Shown here piece by piece: positions 53,983-63,015 of a stretch of DNA of 64,000 nt. Source of the DNA: Mycolicibacter nonchromogenicus (GTDB lineage Bacteria > Actinomycetota > Actinomycetes > Mycobacteriales > Mycobacteriaceae). The first letter of the stretch is position 1. The number at the start of each line of letters is the position of its first letter. The notes below the pieces were generated by a model. The model was given only the letters and a program-made list of their open reading frames with translations. It did not search any database and was not told where the DNA came from. The stretch lies in assembly GCF_002101775.1 (NCBI RefSeq), contig NZ_LQPI01000042.1:124001-188000 (forward strand), written 5' to 3'. The position numbers and the translations under genes were made by a program.

Positions 53983-55443
53983 ATGCGGCCCTACCACGTC
54001 GCGATCGTGGGCTCCGGTCCCTCCGGCTACTTCGCTGCGGCATCGCTGCTCAAGCTGGCTGCCGGCGGGGAGGTCGACGTGCGCGTCGACATGCTCGAGA
54101 TGCTGCCGACGCCGTGGGGTCTGGTGCGCTCAGGGGTGGCTCCGGATCACCCGAAGATCAAGTCGATCAGTGCGCAGTTCGAGAAGACCGCCGCCGATCC
54201 GCGATTCCGGTTCTACGGCAACGTCACCGTGGGCGAGCATGTGATGCCCGAGGAACTGGCCGAGCGCTACGACGCGGTGATCTACGCGATCGGCGCGCAG
54301 TCCAATCGACAACTGGGCATTCCCGGGGAGGACCTGCCCGGCAGCGTCGCCGCGGTCGACTTCGTCGGCTGGTACAACGCCCATCCGCACTTCGCCGATC
54401 ACGCACCCGACCTGAGCTGCAAACGCGCCATTGTGGTCGGCAACGGCAATGTGGCCCTGGATGTGGCCCGCATTCTGGTCAGTCAGCCCGACGAACTGCG
54501 CCGCACCGATATCGCCGACCACGCGCTGGAACTGCTCGGTTCGCGCGGCGTCGAAGAGGTGGTGATCGTCGGTCGGCGCGGCCCACTGCAGGCCACCTTC
54601 ACCAGCCCCGAACTACGTGAACTGGGCGACCTCAAGGGACTCGACGACGTCGACGTGGTGATCGACGCCGCCGAGTTCGCCGGGATCACCGACGAGGACA
54701 TCGAGGCGGCCGCCAAGCATCCCAGGCAGAACGTCAAAGTGCTGCGCAACTATGTCGGACGGGAGACCCGCCCGGGCCACCGCCGGATCGTGTTCCGGTT
54801 CTGCACCTCGCCGATCGAGATTCGCGGCAACGGCCGGGTCGAGGAGATTGTGCTGGGGCGCAACGAGCTGACCACCGACGAGAACGGGCGGGTCACCGCC
54901 CACGACACCGGCGAGCGCGAGGTTTTGCCGGCCCAGCTGGTGGTCCGCTCGGTCGGATATCGCGGCGTACCGATGCCGGGATTGCCGTTCGACGAACGCA
55001 GCTGCACCATTCCGCACAGCGACGGGCGCATCGAGAGCACCAGCAATCAGTACGTGGTCGGCTGGATCAAACGTGGACCCTCGGGAGTGATCGGTTCCAA
55101 CAAGAGCGACTCGCAGGCCACCGTCGACACACTCGCCGCCGATCTGGCGGCCCGGGCAGCGCAGGGCGGGCTCGCCGACCTCGACGCTGACTACGACGCG
55201 CAACTGCACCGGTGGCTGCTGTCGCGCCAACCGGAATTGGTCACCGCCGAGCACTGGCAGCTGATCGACGCCCACGAGCGCTCCACCGGTGAGCCGCATG
55301 GCCGGCCCCGCGTGAAGCTGGCCGACGTCGCCGAGATGCTGCGGATCGGGCACGGCTCGGACTCCGGCGACGCCTGCCCGGACTGCGACGGTGCGGGCCA
55401 GACCTCCTACCCGGTGCCGTTGCCGGAGTCGCAGTCGCAGTGA
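53983..55443 (+). CDS. fprA: NADPH-ferredoxin reductase FprA
   Basis: FAD enzyme of 486 residues in the adrenodoxin-reductase family, passing electrons from NADPH to ferredoxins, for example for P450s. FAD motif [14 protein letters not shown] at the N-terminus, NADPH motif [15 protein letters not shown], and the C-terminal [16 protein letters not shown] are as in M. tuberculosis FprA (Rv3106, about 456 residues). Beyond the normal end (MLRIGHG) there are about 27 more residues with a CPDCDGAG motif, of the CxxCxGxG zinc-finger type. ATG 53983 follows GGTTCGAGG; the longer frame is antisense to prfB. Confidence 0.96.
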   Translation: MRPYHVAIVGSGPSGYFAAASLLKLAAGGEVDVRVDMLEMLPTPWGLVRSGVAPDHPKIKSISAQFEKTAADPRFRFYGNVTVGEHVMPEELAERYDAVIYAIGAQSNRQLGIPGEDLPGSVAAVDFVGWYNAHPHFADHAPDLSCKRAIVVGNGNVALDVARILVSQPDELRRTDIADHALELLGSRGVEEVVIVGRRGPLQATFTSPELRELGDLKGLDDVDVVIDAAEFAGITDEDIEAAAKHPRQNVKVLRNYVGRETRPGHRRIVFRFCTSPIEIRGNGRVEEIVLGRNELTTDENGRVTAHDTGEREVLPAQLVVRSVGYRGVPMPGLPFDERSCTIPHSDGRIESTSNQYVVGWIKRGPSGVIGSNKSDSQATVDTLAADLAARAAQGGLADLDADYDAQLHRWLLSRQPELVTAEHWQLIDAHERSTGEPHGRPRVKLADVAEMLRIGHGSDSGDACPDCDGAGQTSYPVPLPESQSQ

Positions 55444-55449
55444 CGGGGA

Positions 55450-55773
55450 TCAGTCCCCTGGTGCGCTGATCAGATTCCACCTGTCCGGGTTGCGCGGCGA
55501 ATACCGAACCGGCAGGAGGTCTCCCACGCTCGGCCATTTGCTGACGTCGATCGCGTAGCGCTGGTAGACCTCGTGCTCGTCGACCGTGGGCCCATGCAGG
55601 ACGCCGGTGATGGTGACGTACTGCTCGCCGGTTGCCTCCGGCCGGGGACTGACCCCGGTGACCAGCAGCGTGCCGTCCTGGGCATCCCCACCCGGCCCCG
55701 ATCGGATGAACCGGGGCGCCAGGAACACCGCCAGAATCGCCAGTAGCAACAGCAGCGCCCCGAACTCCCACAT
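55450..55773 (-). CDS. Small membrane-anchored protein of unknown function
   Basis: Protein of 107 residues: an N-terminal helix ([19 protein letters not shown]) and a soluble beta-rich domain ([11 protein letters not shown]...[25 protein letters not shown]...[14 protein letters not shown]). The pattern resembles the small DUF3592-like or OB-type domains of actinobacterial membrane proteins, but no confident family. It ends 6 bases from the fprA stop (convergent) and is divergent from the hisN-like gene with 23 bases between. Confidence 0.72.
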   Translation of the reverse strand: MWEFGALLLLLAILAVFLAPRFIRSGPGGDAQDGTLLVTGVSPRPEATGEQYVTITGVLHGPTVDEHEVYQRYAIDVSKWPSVGDLLPVRYSPRNPDRWNLISAPGD

Positions 55774-55796
55774 GCGGCCATGGTAGGACTTTCGCC

Positions 55797-56609
55797 ATGG
55801 CGCAGATCAACGACAATCTCGACTCACAGCTTCACCAGGACCTGACCCTGGCACTGGCACTGGCCGACCGAGCGGACGAAATCACGCTGGCGCGGTTCGG
55901 TGCGCTCGACCTGCGGGTCGACACCAAACCCGACCTGACGCCGGTGACCGACGCCGACCAGGCGGTCGAAACCGCACTGCGCGACGTGCTGGTCGCTGAG
56001 CGCGCCGATGACGAGATCCTCGGCGAGGAATTCGGGGGCACCGCCACTTTCACTGGGCGCCAATGGATCATCGACCCGATCGACGGCACCAAGAACTTCG
56101 TGCGCGGGGTACCGGTGTGGGCCACCCTGATCGCATTGCTGGAGGACGGCGTGCCGATCCTCGGCGTGGTCAGCGCTCCGGCGTTGCACCGGCGCTGGTG
56201 GGCGACGCGCGGACAGGGCGCCTTCGGTTCCGTCGCCGGCGCTGAAGCCCGTCCGCTGTCGGTGTCCTCGGTGGCCGATGTGGGCTCTTCCAGCCTGACG
56301 TTCGCCGGACTGAACTACTGGGCGGCGCGCGGCCTGCGCGACCAATTCCTGGCCCTGACCGAGGCGGTGTGGCGGGCCCGCTCCTACGGCGACTTCTGGG
56401 CGTACTGCCTGGTGGCCGAGGGTGCTGTGGACGCCGCCATCGAGCCGGCGGTGTCGGTATGGGACCTGGCCGCCGTCGACATCCTGGTGCGCGAGGCGGG
56501 CGGGGTGTTCACCGACCTGTCCGGTAATCCCGGCCCGCACGGCAACTGCGCCGTGGCCGCCAACCCCGCCCTGCACCAGCAGGTGCTGGCGGCTTTGACC
56601 CCCGAGTAG
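55797..56609 (+). CDS. hisN: Inositol-monophosphatase-family phosphatase, histidinol-phosphatase type
   Basis: Mg-dependent phosphatase of 270 residues. The three metal-site motifs are visible: [14 protein letters not shown] (DPxDGT) and [16 protein letters not shown]. The order before fadE24-fadE23 and the GTKNF variant match M. tuberculosis Rv3137 (HisN), which dephosphorylates histidinol phosphate in histidine synthesis. Inositol monophosphatase activity cannot be excluded from sequence alone. Confidence 0.9.
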   Translation: MAQINDNLDSQLHQDLTLALALADRADEITLARFGALDLRVDTKPDLTPVTDADQAVETALRDVLVAERADDEILGEEFGGTATFTGRQWIIDPIDGTKNFVRGVPVWATLIALLEDGVPILGVVSAPALHRRWWATRGQGAFGSVAGAEARPLSVSSVADVGSSSLTFAGLNYWAARGLRDQFLALTEAVWRARSYGDFWAYCLVAEGAVDAAIEPAVSVWDLAAVDILVREAGGVFTDLSGNPGPHGNCAVAANPALHQQVLAALTPE

Positions 56610-56648
56610 AGCGGCGTCCGGCGGGGGCGCCTGCCGACTTCGTCACAT

Positions 56649-56680
56649 CTTACTTTCGAGTCATCTTACTTCGGAGTAAG
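56649..56680. promoter_or_regulatory. Two TetR-type operator-like sites before fadE24
   Basis: CTTACTTCGGAGTAAG (56665-56680) is a perfect 6-base dyad with a 4-base spacer. A related imperfect copy, CTTACTTTCGAGT, starts exactly 16 bases earlier (56649). They end 40 bases before the fadE24 ATG. The AGTAA half-site recurs, inverted, in the palindrome at 59457-59474. Inference: binding sites of a TetR-like regulator of fadE24-fadE23. Confidence 0.58.
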
Positions 56681-56719
56681 GTGGCCTCATCGATAACTTC
56701 CATCGAGTGAGGCTCTGAC

Positions 56720-58123
56720 ATGACTGATATCGCCCCCGCCACCAACGGCTCAAAGGTCGCGCTGAACAGCCGCGCCAGCGGCGTCGGGTCGGTTCGGCAC
56801 AAGCGCAGCCCGATCGCGGCTGCACTGGCACTGGTCACCCCGATTGTCAGCCAGGAGTTTCTGGACCGCTACGGCCTGCGCCAGCCGCTCAACAAAGGTC
56901 TGCACTACGGCGTCAAGACGGTGTTCTCCGTCGCCGGAGCCTCCACCCGTCAGTTCAAGAAGGTCCAGGGCCTGACCAAGCCTCCGGCGCGGCTCAGCGC
57001 CCCCGCCCGCGCCAAGGGCGGCGACTACTTCGATCTGACCCCCGATGACGACCAGCAGATGATCATCGACACGGTCGAGGAGTTCGCGGCCGAGCTGTTG
57101 CGCCCGGCCGCCCACGATGCCGACGAGACCCTTGACTACCCGCGCGAGCTGCTCGGCAAGGCCACCGAGCTGGGCATCACGGCGATCAACATCCCGGAGG
57201 ACTTCGACGGGATCGCCGCACACCGTTCCGCGGTCACCAACGTGCTGGTCGCTGAGGCGCTCAGCTACGGGGACATGGGCCTGGCGCTGCCGATCCTGGC
57301 CCCCGGCGGGGTGGCTTCGGCCCTGACCCACTGGGGCAGTGCCGACCAGCAGGCCACCTACCTTCCCGAGTTCGCCGGCGAGAAGGTCCCGCAGGCCTGC
57401 GTCGCGATCGCCGAGCCGCAGCCGCTGTTCGACCCGACCAACCTCAAGACGACCGCGGTGCGCACACCCAGTGGCTACCGGCTCGACGGCGTCAAGTCGT
57501 TGGTGGTGGCCGCCGCCGACGCCGAGCTGTTCATCGTGGGCGCACAGCTGAACGGCAAGCCCGCGCTGTTCATCGTCGAGTCCTCCACACCCGGCCTGAC
57601 CGTGAAGGCCGACCCGAGCATGGGCCTGCGCGCTGCCGCCCTGGGCCAGCTCGAGCTCAACGGGGTGTCGGTGCCGCTGAGCGCGCGCCTCGGCGAGGAC
57701 GCCGCCACCGATGCCGACTACTCGCAGGCCATCGCGCTGTCCCGGCTGGGCTGGGCCGCGCTGGCGGTCGGCACCAGCCACGCGGTGCTCGACCACGTTA
57801 TGCCCTACATCAAGGAGCGTGAGGCGTTCGGTGAACCGATCGCCCACCGTCAGTCGGTGGCGTTCATGTGCGCCAACATCGCCATCGAGCTCGACGGCCT
57901 GCGCCTGCTGACCTGGCGCGGCGCGTCACGGGCCGAGCAGGGCCTGCCCTTCATCCGGGAGGCTGCGCTGGCCAAGCGAATCGCCACCGACAAGGGCATG
58001 CAGATCGGCCTGGACGGCGTGCAGTTGCTCGGCGGCCACGGCTACACCAAGGAACACCCGGTCGAGCGCTGGTATCGCGATCTGCGGGCACTCGGCGTCG
58101 CCGAGGGCGTAGTGGTCATCTAG
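56720..58123 (+). CDS. fadE24: Acyl-CoA dehydrogenase FadE24
   Basis: Flavoprotein of 467 residues. The N-terminal ~100 residues form a basic, non-catalytic extension (NSRASGVGSVRHKRS); the rest is a typical acyl-CoA dehydrogenase with N-terminal helical domain, middle beta domain (ACVAIAEPQPLFDPTN) and a C-terminal bundle ending GLDGVQLLGGHGYTKEHPVERWYRD. Length and neighbourhood match M. tuberculosis FadE24 (Rv3139), induced by isoniazid. It probably works with FadE23, encoded 49 bases downstream, as a heteromer. Two dyads upstream suggest TetR control. Confidence 0.95.
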   Translation: MTDIAPATNGSKVALNSRASGVGSVRHKRSPIAAALALVTPIVSQEFLDRYGLRQPLNKGLHYGVKTVFSVAGASTRQFKKVQGLTKPPARLSAPARAKGGDYFDLTPDDDQQMIIDTVEEFAAELLRPAAHDADETLDYPRELLGKATELGITAINIPEDFDGIAAHRSAVTNVLVAEALSYGDMGLALPILAPGGVASALTHWGSADQQATYLPEFAGEKVPQACVAIAEPQPLFDPTNLKTTAVRTPSGYRLDGVKSLVVAAADAELFIVGAQLNGKPALFIVESSTPGLTVKADPSMGLRAAALGQLELNGVSVPLSARLGEDAATDADYSQAIALSRLGWAALAVGTSHAVLDHVMPYIKEREAFGEPIAHRQSVAFMCANIAIELDGLRLLTWRGASRAEQGLPFIREAALAKRIATDKGMQIGLDGVQLLGGHGYTKEHPVERWYRDLRALGVAEGVVVI

Positions 58124-58172
58124 GCCGGCCAAGACATCAATCACACTCCGCTGCGAACACGAAAGTCTGATC

Positions 58173-59381
58173 ATGGCAATCAATCTGGAACTGCCCCGCA
58201 AGCTGAAGGAAGTCGTTGAGATGACCCACGCCGGGGCCGCGGAAATGCTGCGCCCCATCTCGCGCAAGTACGACGCGCGCGAGCACGCCTACCCGGTCGA
58301 ATTGGACACCCTGGAAACCCTGTTCGAGGGAGTCTCCCGGACGGGCGACAACGCGATGGCCGGCGCCGAGGCATTCCGCGACACCGGCGAGCAGACCGGC
58401 AACCGCAACGGCGCCAACATGGCGGCAATGCTGCAGGTGCTCGAGATGAGCTGGGGCGACGTCGCTTTGATGTTGTCGGTGCCCTACCAGGGGCTCGGCA
58501 ACGCGGCGATCTCCGGAGTGGCCACCGACGAACAGCTCGAACGGCTGGGCAAGGTCTGGGCGGCGATGGCCATCACCGAGCCCAGCTTCGGCTCGGACTC
58601 GGCGGCGGTGAGCACGACGGCGACCCTCGACGGGGACGAGTACGTGATCAACGGCGAGAAGATCTTCGTCACCGCCGGTTCGCGATGCACCCACATCGTG
58701 GTGTGGGCGACGCTGGACAAGTCCCTGGGGCGAGCGGCGATCAAGTCGTTCGTCGTGCCACGCGAGCACCCCGGCGTCATTGTCGAGCGCCTGGAGCACA
58801 AGCTCGGGATCAAGGCGTCCGACACCGCGGTGATCCGGTTCGACAATGCCCGCATTCCCAAGGACAACCTGCTGGGCAGCCCGGAGATCAACACCGAGAA
58901 GAGTTTCTCGGGGGTGATGGAGACCTTCGACAACACCCGGCCGATCGTGGCCGCCATGGCAGTCGGGGTGGCACGCGCCGCACTCGAGGAGCTGCGCAAG
59001 ATGCTCACCGACGCCGGTATCGAGATCTCCTATGACAAGCCGGCACACGCCCAGAGCGCGCCGGCCGCGGAATTCCTGCGGATGGAGGCCGACTGGGAGT
59101 CGGCGAACCTGCTGACGCTGCGCTCGGCATGGCAGGCCGACAACAACATCCCCAACTCCAAAGAGGCGTCCATGGGCAAGGCCAAAGCCGGCCGGGTCGC
59201 CAGCGACATCACCCTCAAGGCCGTCGAATTGGCGGGCACTCTGGGTTACTCCGAGCAGCTGCTGCTGGAGAAGTGGAGCCGTGACTCGAAGATCCTCGAC
59301 ATTTTCGAGGGCACCCAGCAGATCCAGCTGCTGGTGGTGGCCCGCCGGTTGCTGGGCCTGTCCTCGGCCGAACTGAAGTAG
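58173..59381 (+). CDS. fadE23: Acyl-CoA dehydrogenase FadE23
   Basis: Flavoprotein of 402 residues. Middle domain motif AITEPSFGSDSAAVSTTATLDGDEYVINGEKIFVT and C-terminal LAGTLGYSEQLLLEKWSRDSKILDIFEGTQQIQ mark a functional acyl-CoA dehydrogenase. Matches M. tuberculosis FadE23 (Rv3140). FadE23 and FadE24 probably form one alpha2-beta2 enzyme with complementary sites. Substrate unknown; fatty-acyl or steroid-derived acyl-CoA are candidates. Followed by a small GC hairpin. Confidence 0.95.
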   Translation: MAINLELPRKLKEVVEMTHAGAAEMLRPISRKYDAREHAYPVELDTLETLFEGVSRTGDNAMAGAEAFRDTGEQTGNRNGANMAAMLQVLEMSWGDVALMLSVPYQGLGNAAISGVATDEQLERLGKVWAAMAITEPSFGSDSAAVSTTATLDGDEYVINGEKIFVTAGSRCTHIVVWATLDKSLGRAAIKSFVVPREHPGVIVERLEHKLGIKASDTAVIRFDNARIPKDNLLGSPEINTEKSFSGVMETFDNTRPIVAAMAVGVARAALEELRKMLTDAGIEISYDKPAHAQSAPAAEFLRMEADWESANLLTLRSAWQADNNIPNSKEASMGKAKAGRVASDITLKAVELAGTLGYSEQLLLEKWSRDSKILDIFEGTQQIQLLVVARRLLGLSSAELK

Positions 59382-59427
59382 CGCACTTTTCCCCGGTTGG
59401 ATACCGCGGGTTTCGGCGGCCGTTGAG

Positions 59428-59447
59428 CCCGGGCACTCTTGCCCGGG
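59428..59447 (+). terminator. GC-rich hairpin after fadE23
   Basis: CCCGGGCA-CTCT-TGCCCGGG is a perfect 8-base-pair stem with a 4-base loop, 47 bases past the fadE23 stop. It is followed by an A-rich rather than T-rich run, so it is a weak candidate for an intrinsic terminator; it separates fadE24-fadE23 from the next operon. Confidence 0.5.
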
Positions 59448-59456
59448 ACCAAAACA

Positions 59457-59474
59457 AAAAGTAACGTTACTTTT
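59457..59474. promoter_or_regulatory. 18-bp perfect palindrome before the catabolic cluster
   Basis: AAAAGTAACGTTACTTTT (59457-59474) is fully symmetric and ends 42 bases before the ATG of the dioxygenase-like gene. It is a strong operator candidate; the likely regulator is the TetR gene that starts at 63926, at the end of the same cluster. It may contact or overlap the promoter. Confidence 0.7.
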
Positions 59475-59516
59475 AGTTCTGGCCCGTTGTCTGCATGAGC
59501 CCCCCGGGAGTCGCCC

Positions 59517-60611
59517 ATGGAATCCTTCGTCCACCTGCGCAAAGGCACAACTCCGCGTCGTATACACGCCGACCTCGACGGCCTCAAGGACGACGAGCTG
59601 GGCCGCGGCGGCTTCACCGGCCGCACCGCCAACATGTACCGGCGCAACGACCCCACCGCCTACCGCGCCGAGGGCCCGTTGCGGCCCGTCGACGTGCTGG
59701 CGCCGCAGCTGCAGCCCACCGACGCCACCGACGCCGCCGGGGACCCGCTGCTGCTGTTCAGCAATGCCGACTGCCGCATCCGGCTGTCGCGGCGCACCGC
59801 GGAGATGCCATTTCACGTGCGTTATGTCGACGGTGACCTGCTCTGCTTCGTCCATACCGGATCGGGCCGGCTGGAGACCGAATTCGGCCCGCTGGACTAC
59901 CGCGAGGGCGACTGGCTGTACCTGCCCAAGGCAACCACCTGGCGACAGCTGCCCGCGGCCGAGACCACGCTGCTGATGATCGAGGCCACCGACGAGTTCC
60001 GGGTTCCGCCACCCGGGCCACTGGGCCGGCACTTCCCGTTCGACCCCTCCCTGGTGGTCATCCCCGAGCCGGCGCCCATCGATGACGACGGCCGCGAAAG
60101 CTACGAGGTCAGGCTGATCCACGACGGAGGGCCCACGACGCTGTACTGCCAGCACCACCCGATCGACGTCGAAGGCTGGCGCGGCGACAACTTCCCGTTC
60201 TCGTTCAACATCGCCGACTACAACGTGGTGACCTCCGACAGCGTGCACCTGCCACCGACGGTGCATCTGTTCATGGAGGCGACCGGGATCTACGTGATGA
60301 ACTTCCTGCCCAAACCCGCCGAACAGGTCGCCGGCACCGAACGCACCCCCTGGTATCACCGCAACGTCGACTTCGACGAGATCGCGTTCTTCCACGGCGG
60401 TTCGCTCTACGGCGTCCCCATGCCACCGGGCTTGATCAGCCACGCCCCGCAGGGCGTGCATCACGGCGCACCGGAGAAGGCCCGGGAGCGGGCCCGCCGC
60501 AAATTCGACGACTTCGACCGGATCGACTGGCAGGTCATCGCGATCGACACCCGCCGTCGCCTGGTCCCCTCCCCCGAAGTGCTCGCCGCCGACTTAGGAC
60601 AACACGCATGA
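59517..60611 (+). CDS. Homogentisate 1,2-dioxygenase-family cupin
   Basis: Iron dioxygenase-like protein of 364 residues, shorter than classical homogentisate dioxygenase (~430-445). It begins ESFVHLRKGTTPRR and has a cupin core; the second Fe-ligand region is TPWYHRNVDFDEIAFFHGG (His281 and nearby Asp287/Glu288) and the third HAPQGVHHGAP. In HGD the ligands are His-x5-Glu, here the sixth residue after His is Asp, then Glu, so the metal site is altered. Inference: ring cleavage of homogentisate or a related gentisate-like compound. First gene of a four-gene coupled cluster. Confidence 0.8.
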   Translation: MESFVHLRKGTTPRRIHADLDGLKDDELGRGGFTGRTANMYRRNDPTAYRAEGPLRPVDVLAPQLQPTDATDAAGDPLLLFSNADCRIRLSRRTAEMPFHVRYVDGDLLCFVHTGSGRLETEFGPLDYREGDWLYLPKATTWRQLPAAETTLLMIEATDEFRVPPPGPLGRHFPFDPSLVVIPEPAPIDDDGRESYEVRLIHDGGPTTLYCQHHPIDVEGWRGDNFPFSFNIADYNVVTSDSVHLPPTVHLFMEATGIYVMNFLPKPAEQVAGTERTPWYHRNVDFDEIAFFHGGSLYGVPMPPGLISHAPQGVHHGAPEKARERARRKFDDFDRIDWQVIAIDTRRRLVPSPEVLAADLGQHA

Positions 60612-61792
60612 CCGCCAAGCACGACTACGAACGAATCCCCTATCTGATCGCCTATCAGAACAACTCGGGCGTTCGCGACGTCTACGGCGGGGTCGCCGAA
60701 CTGGTGGTGCTGGAGAGCTACCTGCTGCGGCCGAAGGACGCCCCGAGCGACACCGTGCTGGTGTTCATGCACCCGATCGGTGGCGGGGCCTACCTGCCGA
60801 TGGTCAACGCCCTGGCCCGCGCCGGCAACCATGTCATCTACTGCAACAGCCGATTCCGCGGCACCGACTCCGCACTGCTGATGGAGAAGGTCGTCGAAGA
60901 CCTCGGCGAATGCATCAAAGACGCCAAGAACCGGCTCGGCTATCGCAAGGTGGTGCTGGCCGGCTGGAGCGGCGGTGGATCGCTGTCGATGTTCTACCAG
61001 CAGCAGGCGCAGCGCCCAACGGTGACGTCGAGCCCGTCGGGTGACGGGCCCGATCTGACCAAGCTGAACCTGATCCCAGCCGACGGAGTGATGCTGCTGG
61101 CCGCCCACATCAGCCGCCACGGCACCCTGACCGAGTGGCTGGACGCCTCGATCCTCGACGAGTCCGACCCCACCAAGCGTGATCCCGAGCTGGACCTCTA
61201 CAACCCGGACAACCCCAACCAGCCGCCGTACACCGCGGAGTTCCTGGAGCGTTACCGGGCCGCCCAGATCGCCCGCAACCGCCGGATCACTGCCTGGGTC
61301 AAGGCGAAGCTCGCCGAGTTCAAGGAAGCCGGCAAGCCCGATCAAGAGTTCGGATTCGTGGTGCACGGCACCATGGCCGACCCGCGCTGGCTGGACCCCA
61401 CGGTCGACCCCAACGAACGCGCCCCCGGCAGCTGCTATCTGGGCGACCCCGAGGTGGTCAACATGAGCCCGGTCGGGTTGGCGCGGTTCTGCACCCTGCG
61501 CAGCTGGCTGTCCCAATGGAGCTACGACGACGCGCACGGCGACGGGGTCGACTGCGGACGCGACATCACGGTGCCCGCACTGGTGATCGGCAACATGGCC
61601 GACGACGCCTGCACGCCCAGCCACACCCGCCGGCTCTTCGAGGCGATCGGCACCGAGGACAAGGAGATGCACGAAATCCCCGGCGCCAACCACTATTACG
61701 CCGGGCCGGATCAGCGCGACGCGCTGCGACAGGCCGTGCAGATCGTCAGCGATTGGCTGGGCCGACATGATTTCGTAGGCTCGTCGGCATGA
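60608..61792 (+). CDS. Alpha/beta hydrolase
   Basis: Serine hydrolase of 394 residues. The nucleophile elbow is GWSGGGS (Ser121), the oxyanion region is FMHPIGGGAYLP, and the His of the triad is probably in GANHYYAGP near the C-terminus, with Asp in MADDACTPSH. It could cleave an ester, thioester or C-C bond; in a ring-cleavage pathway it may act like fumarylacetoacetate hydrolase replacement or a CoA-thioesterase. Its ATG overlaps the dioxygenase stop (ATGA), so the two are coupled. Confidence 0.82.
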   Translation: MTAKHDYERIPYLIAYQNNSGVRDVYGGVAELVVLESYLLRPKDAPSDTVLVFMHPIGGGAYLPMVNALARAGNHVIYCNSRFRGTDSALLMEKVVEDLGECIKDAKNRLGYRKVVLAGWSGGGSLSMFYQQQAQRPTVTSSPSGDGPDLTKLNLIPADGVMLLAAHISRHGTLTEWLDASILDESDPTKRDPELDLYNPDNPNQPPYTAEFLERYRAAQIARNRRITAWVKAKLAEFKEAGKPDQEFGFVVHGTMADPRWLDPTVDPNERAPGSCYLGDPEVVNMSPVGLARFCTLRSWLSQWSYDDAHGDGVDCGRDITVPALVIGNMADDACTPSHTRRLFEAIGTEDKEMHEIPGANHYYAGPDQRDALRQAVQIVSDWLGRHDFVGSSA

Positions 61793-63015
61793 CTTCCGCT
61801 CACGAGCACGGAGCTTCGGCCGGCGCACTCGACGGTATCCGGGTACTGGAGCTGGGCACCCTGATCTCAGGGCCGTTCGCCGGGCGACTGCTCGGCGACA
61901 TGGGCGCCGAGGTCATCAAGATCGAGCTGCCCGGCAAACCCGACCCGCTGCGCACCTGGGGACAGGCCGAGGTCGACGGGCACCACTTCTTCTGGACCGT
62001 GCACGCCCGCAATAAGAAGGCCGTCACCCTCGATCTGCGTACCGACCGAGGCCGCGAGCTGTTCCTCGAGCTCATCGACAACTCCGACATCGTCGTGGAG
62101 AACTTCCGCCCCGGCACGCTGGAGCGCTGGGGCCTGGGCTATGACACCCTGCGCCAGCGCAACAAGGGCATCATCTTGGTTCGGGTCTCCGGCTACGGGC
62201 AGACCGGACCGGACGCCCACAAGGCCGGTTACGCCTCGGTCGCCGAGGCCGCCAGCGGGCTGCGGCACATGAACGGTTTTCCCGGCGGCCCGCCGCCACG
62301 GCTGGCCCTGTCGCTTGGCGACAGCCTCGCGGGCATGTTCGCCGCTCAAGGTGCACTGGCCGCCCTCTACCGGCGCACGGTCACCGGCCAAGGCCAGGTG
62401 GTCGATGTCGCATTGACGGAATCCTGTTTGGCCATCCAGGAATCCACCATCCCCGACTACGACGTCGGCGGCGTGGTCCGCGGGCCGTCGGGCACCCGGC
62501 TGGAGGGCATCGCCCCGTCGAACATCTATCGGTCGGCCGACGGCAGCTGGGTGGTGATCGCCGCCAACCAGGACAGCGTGTTCGCCCGGCTCTGCCAGGT
62601 CATCGGACAGCCGGAGCTGGCAACCGATCCGCGGTTCGCCGACCACGGTGCGCGCGGCCGCAATCAGGACGAGCTGGACTCGATCATCGGCGAATGGGCG
62701 GCGCAGCGCGCCCCCGATGCCATCATCGCGGCGCTGAGCGATGCCGGAGTGATCGCCGGGCCCATCAACACCGTCGCCGAAGTGGTCAAAGACCCGCAAC
62801 TGTGGGCCCGCGGCATGCTTGCCGAACACTGGGACGAGGGCGCCGAGCGCACCGTGCTGGGCCCCGGCGTCATCCCTGTGCTCTCGGAGAGCCCGGGCAC
62901 CATCCGCAACGCCGGGTCGGCCCGGCCCGGCCAGCACAACGACGAGGTCTACGTCGGCCTACTGGGCAAGACCAGCGACGAGCTGGACACGCTGCGCAGC
63001 CAGGGGGTGCTGTGA
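61789..63015 (+). CDS. CaiB/BaiF (family III) CoA-transferase
   Basis: CoA-transferase of 408 residues. The family start GIRVLELGTLISGPFAGRLLGDMGAEVIKIE is exact, and the catalytic Asp178 is in LSLGDSLAG. These enzymes move CoA between organic acids by a mixed-anhydride and thioester mechanism. In this cluster it would activate an organic acid made by the preceding two enzymes, at no ATP cost, for cleavage by the following lyase. ATG overlaps the hydrolase stop by 4 bases. Confidence 0.92.
   Translation: MTSAHEHGASAGALDGIRVLELGTLISGPFAGRLLGDMGAEVIKIELPGKPDPLRTWGQAEVDGHHFFWTVHARNKKAVTLDLRTDRGRELFLELIDNSDIVVENFRPGTLERWGLGYDTLRQRNKGIILVRVSGYGQTGPDAHKAGYASVAEAASGLRHMNGFPGGPPPRLALSLGDSLAGMFAAQGALAALYRRTVTGQGQVVDVALTESCLAIQESTIPDYDVGGVVRGPSGTRLEGIAPSNIYRSADGSWVVIAANQDSVFARLCQVIGQPELATDPRFADHGARGRNQDELDSIIGEWAAQRAPDAIIAALSDAGVIAGPINTVAEVVKDPQLWARGMLAEHWDEGAERTVLGPGVIPVLSESPGTIRNAGSARPGQHNDEVYVGLLGKTSDELDTLRSQGVL

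Noticed and set aside
58137-60464. 775-codon open frame on the minus strand
   Set aside because: It is antisense to fadE23 and the dioxygenase-like gene and has no domain similarity.
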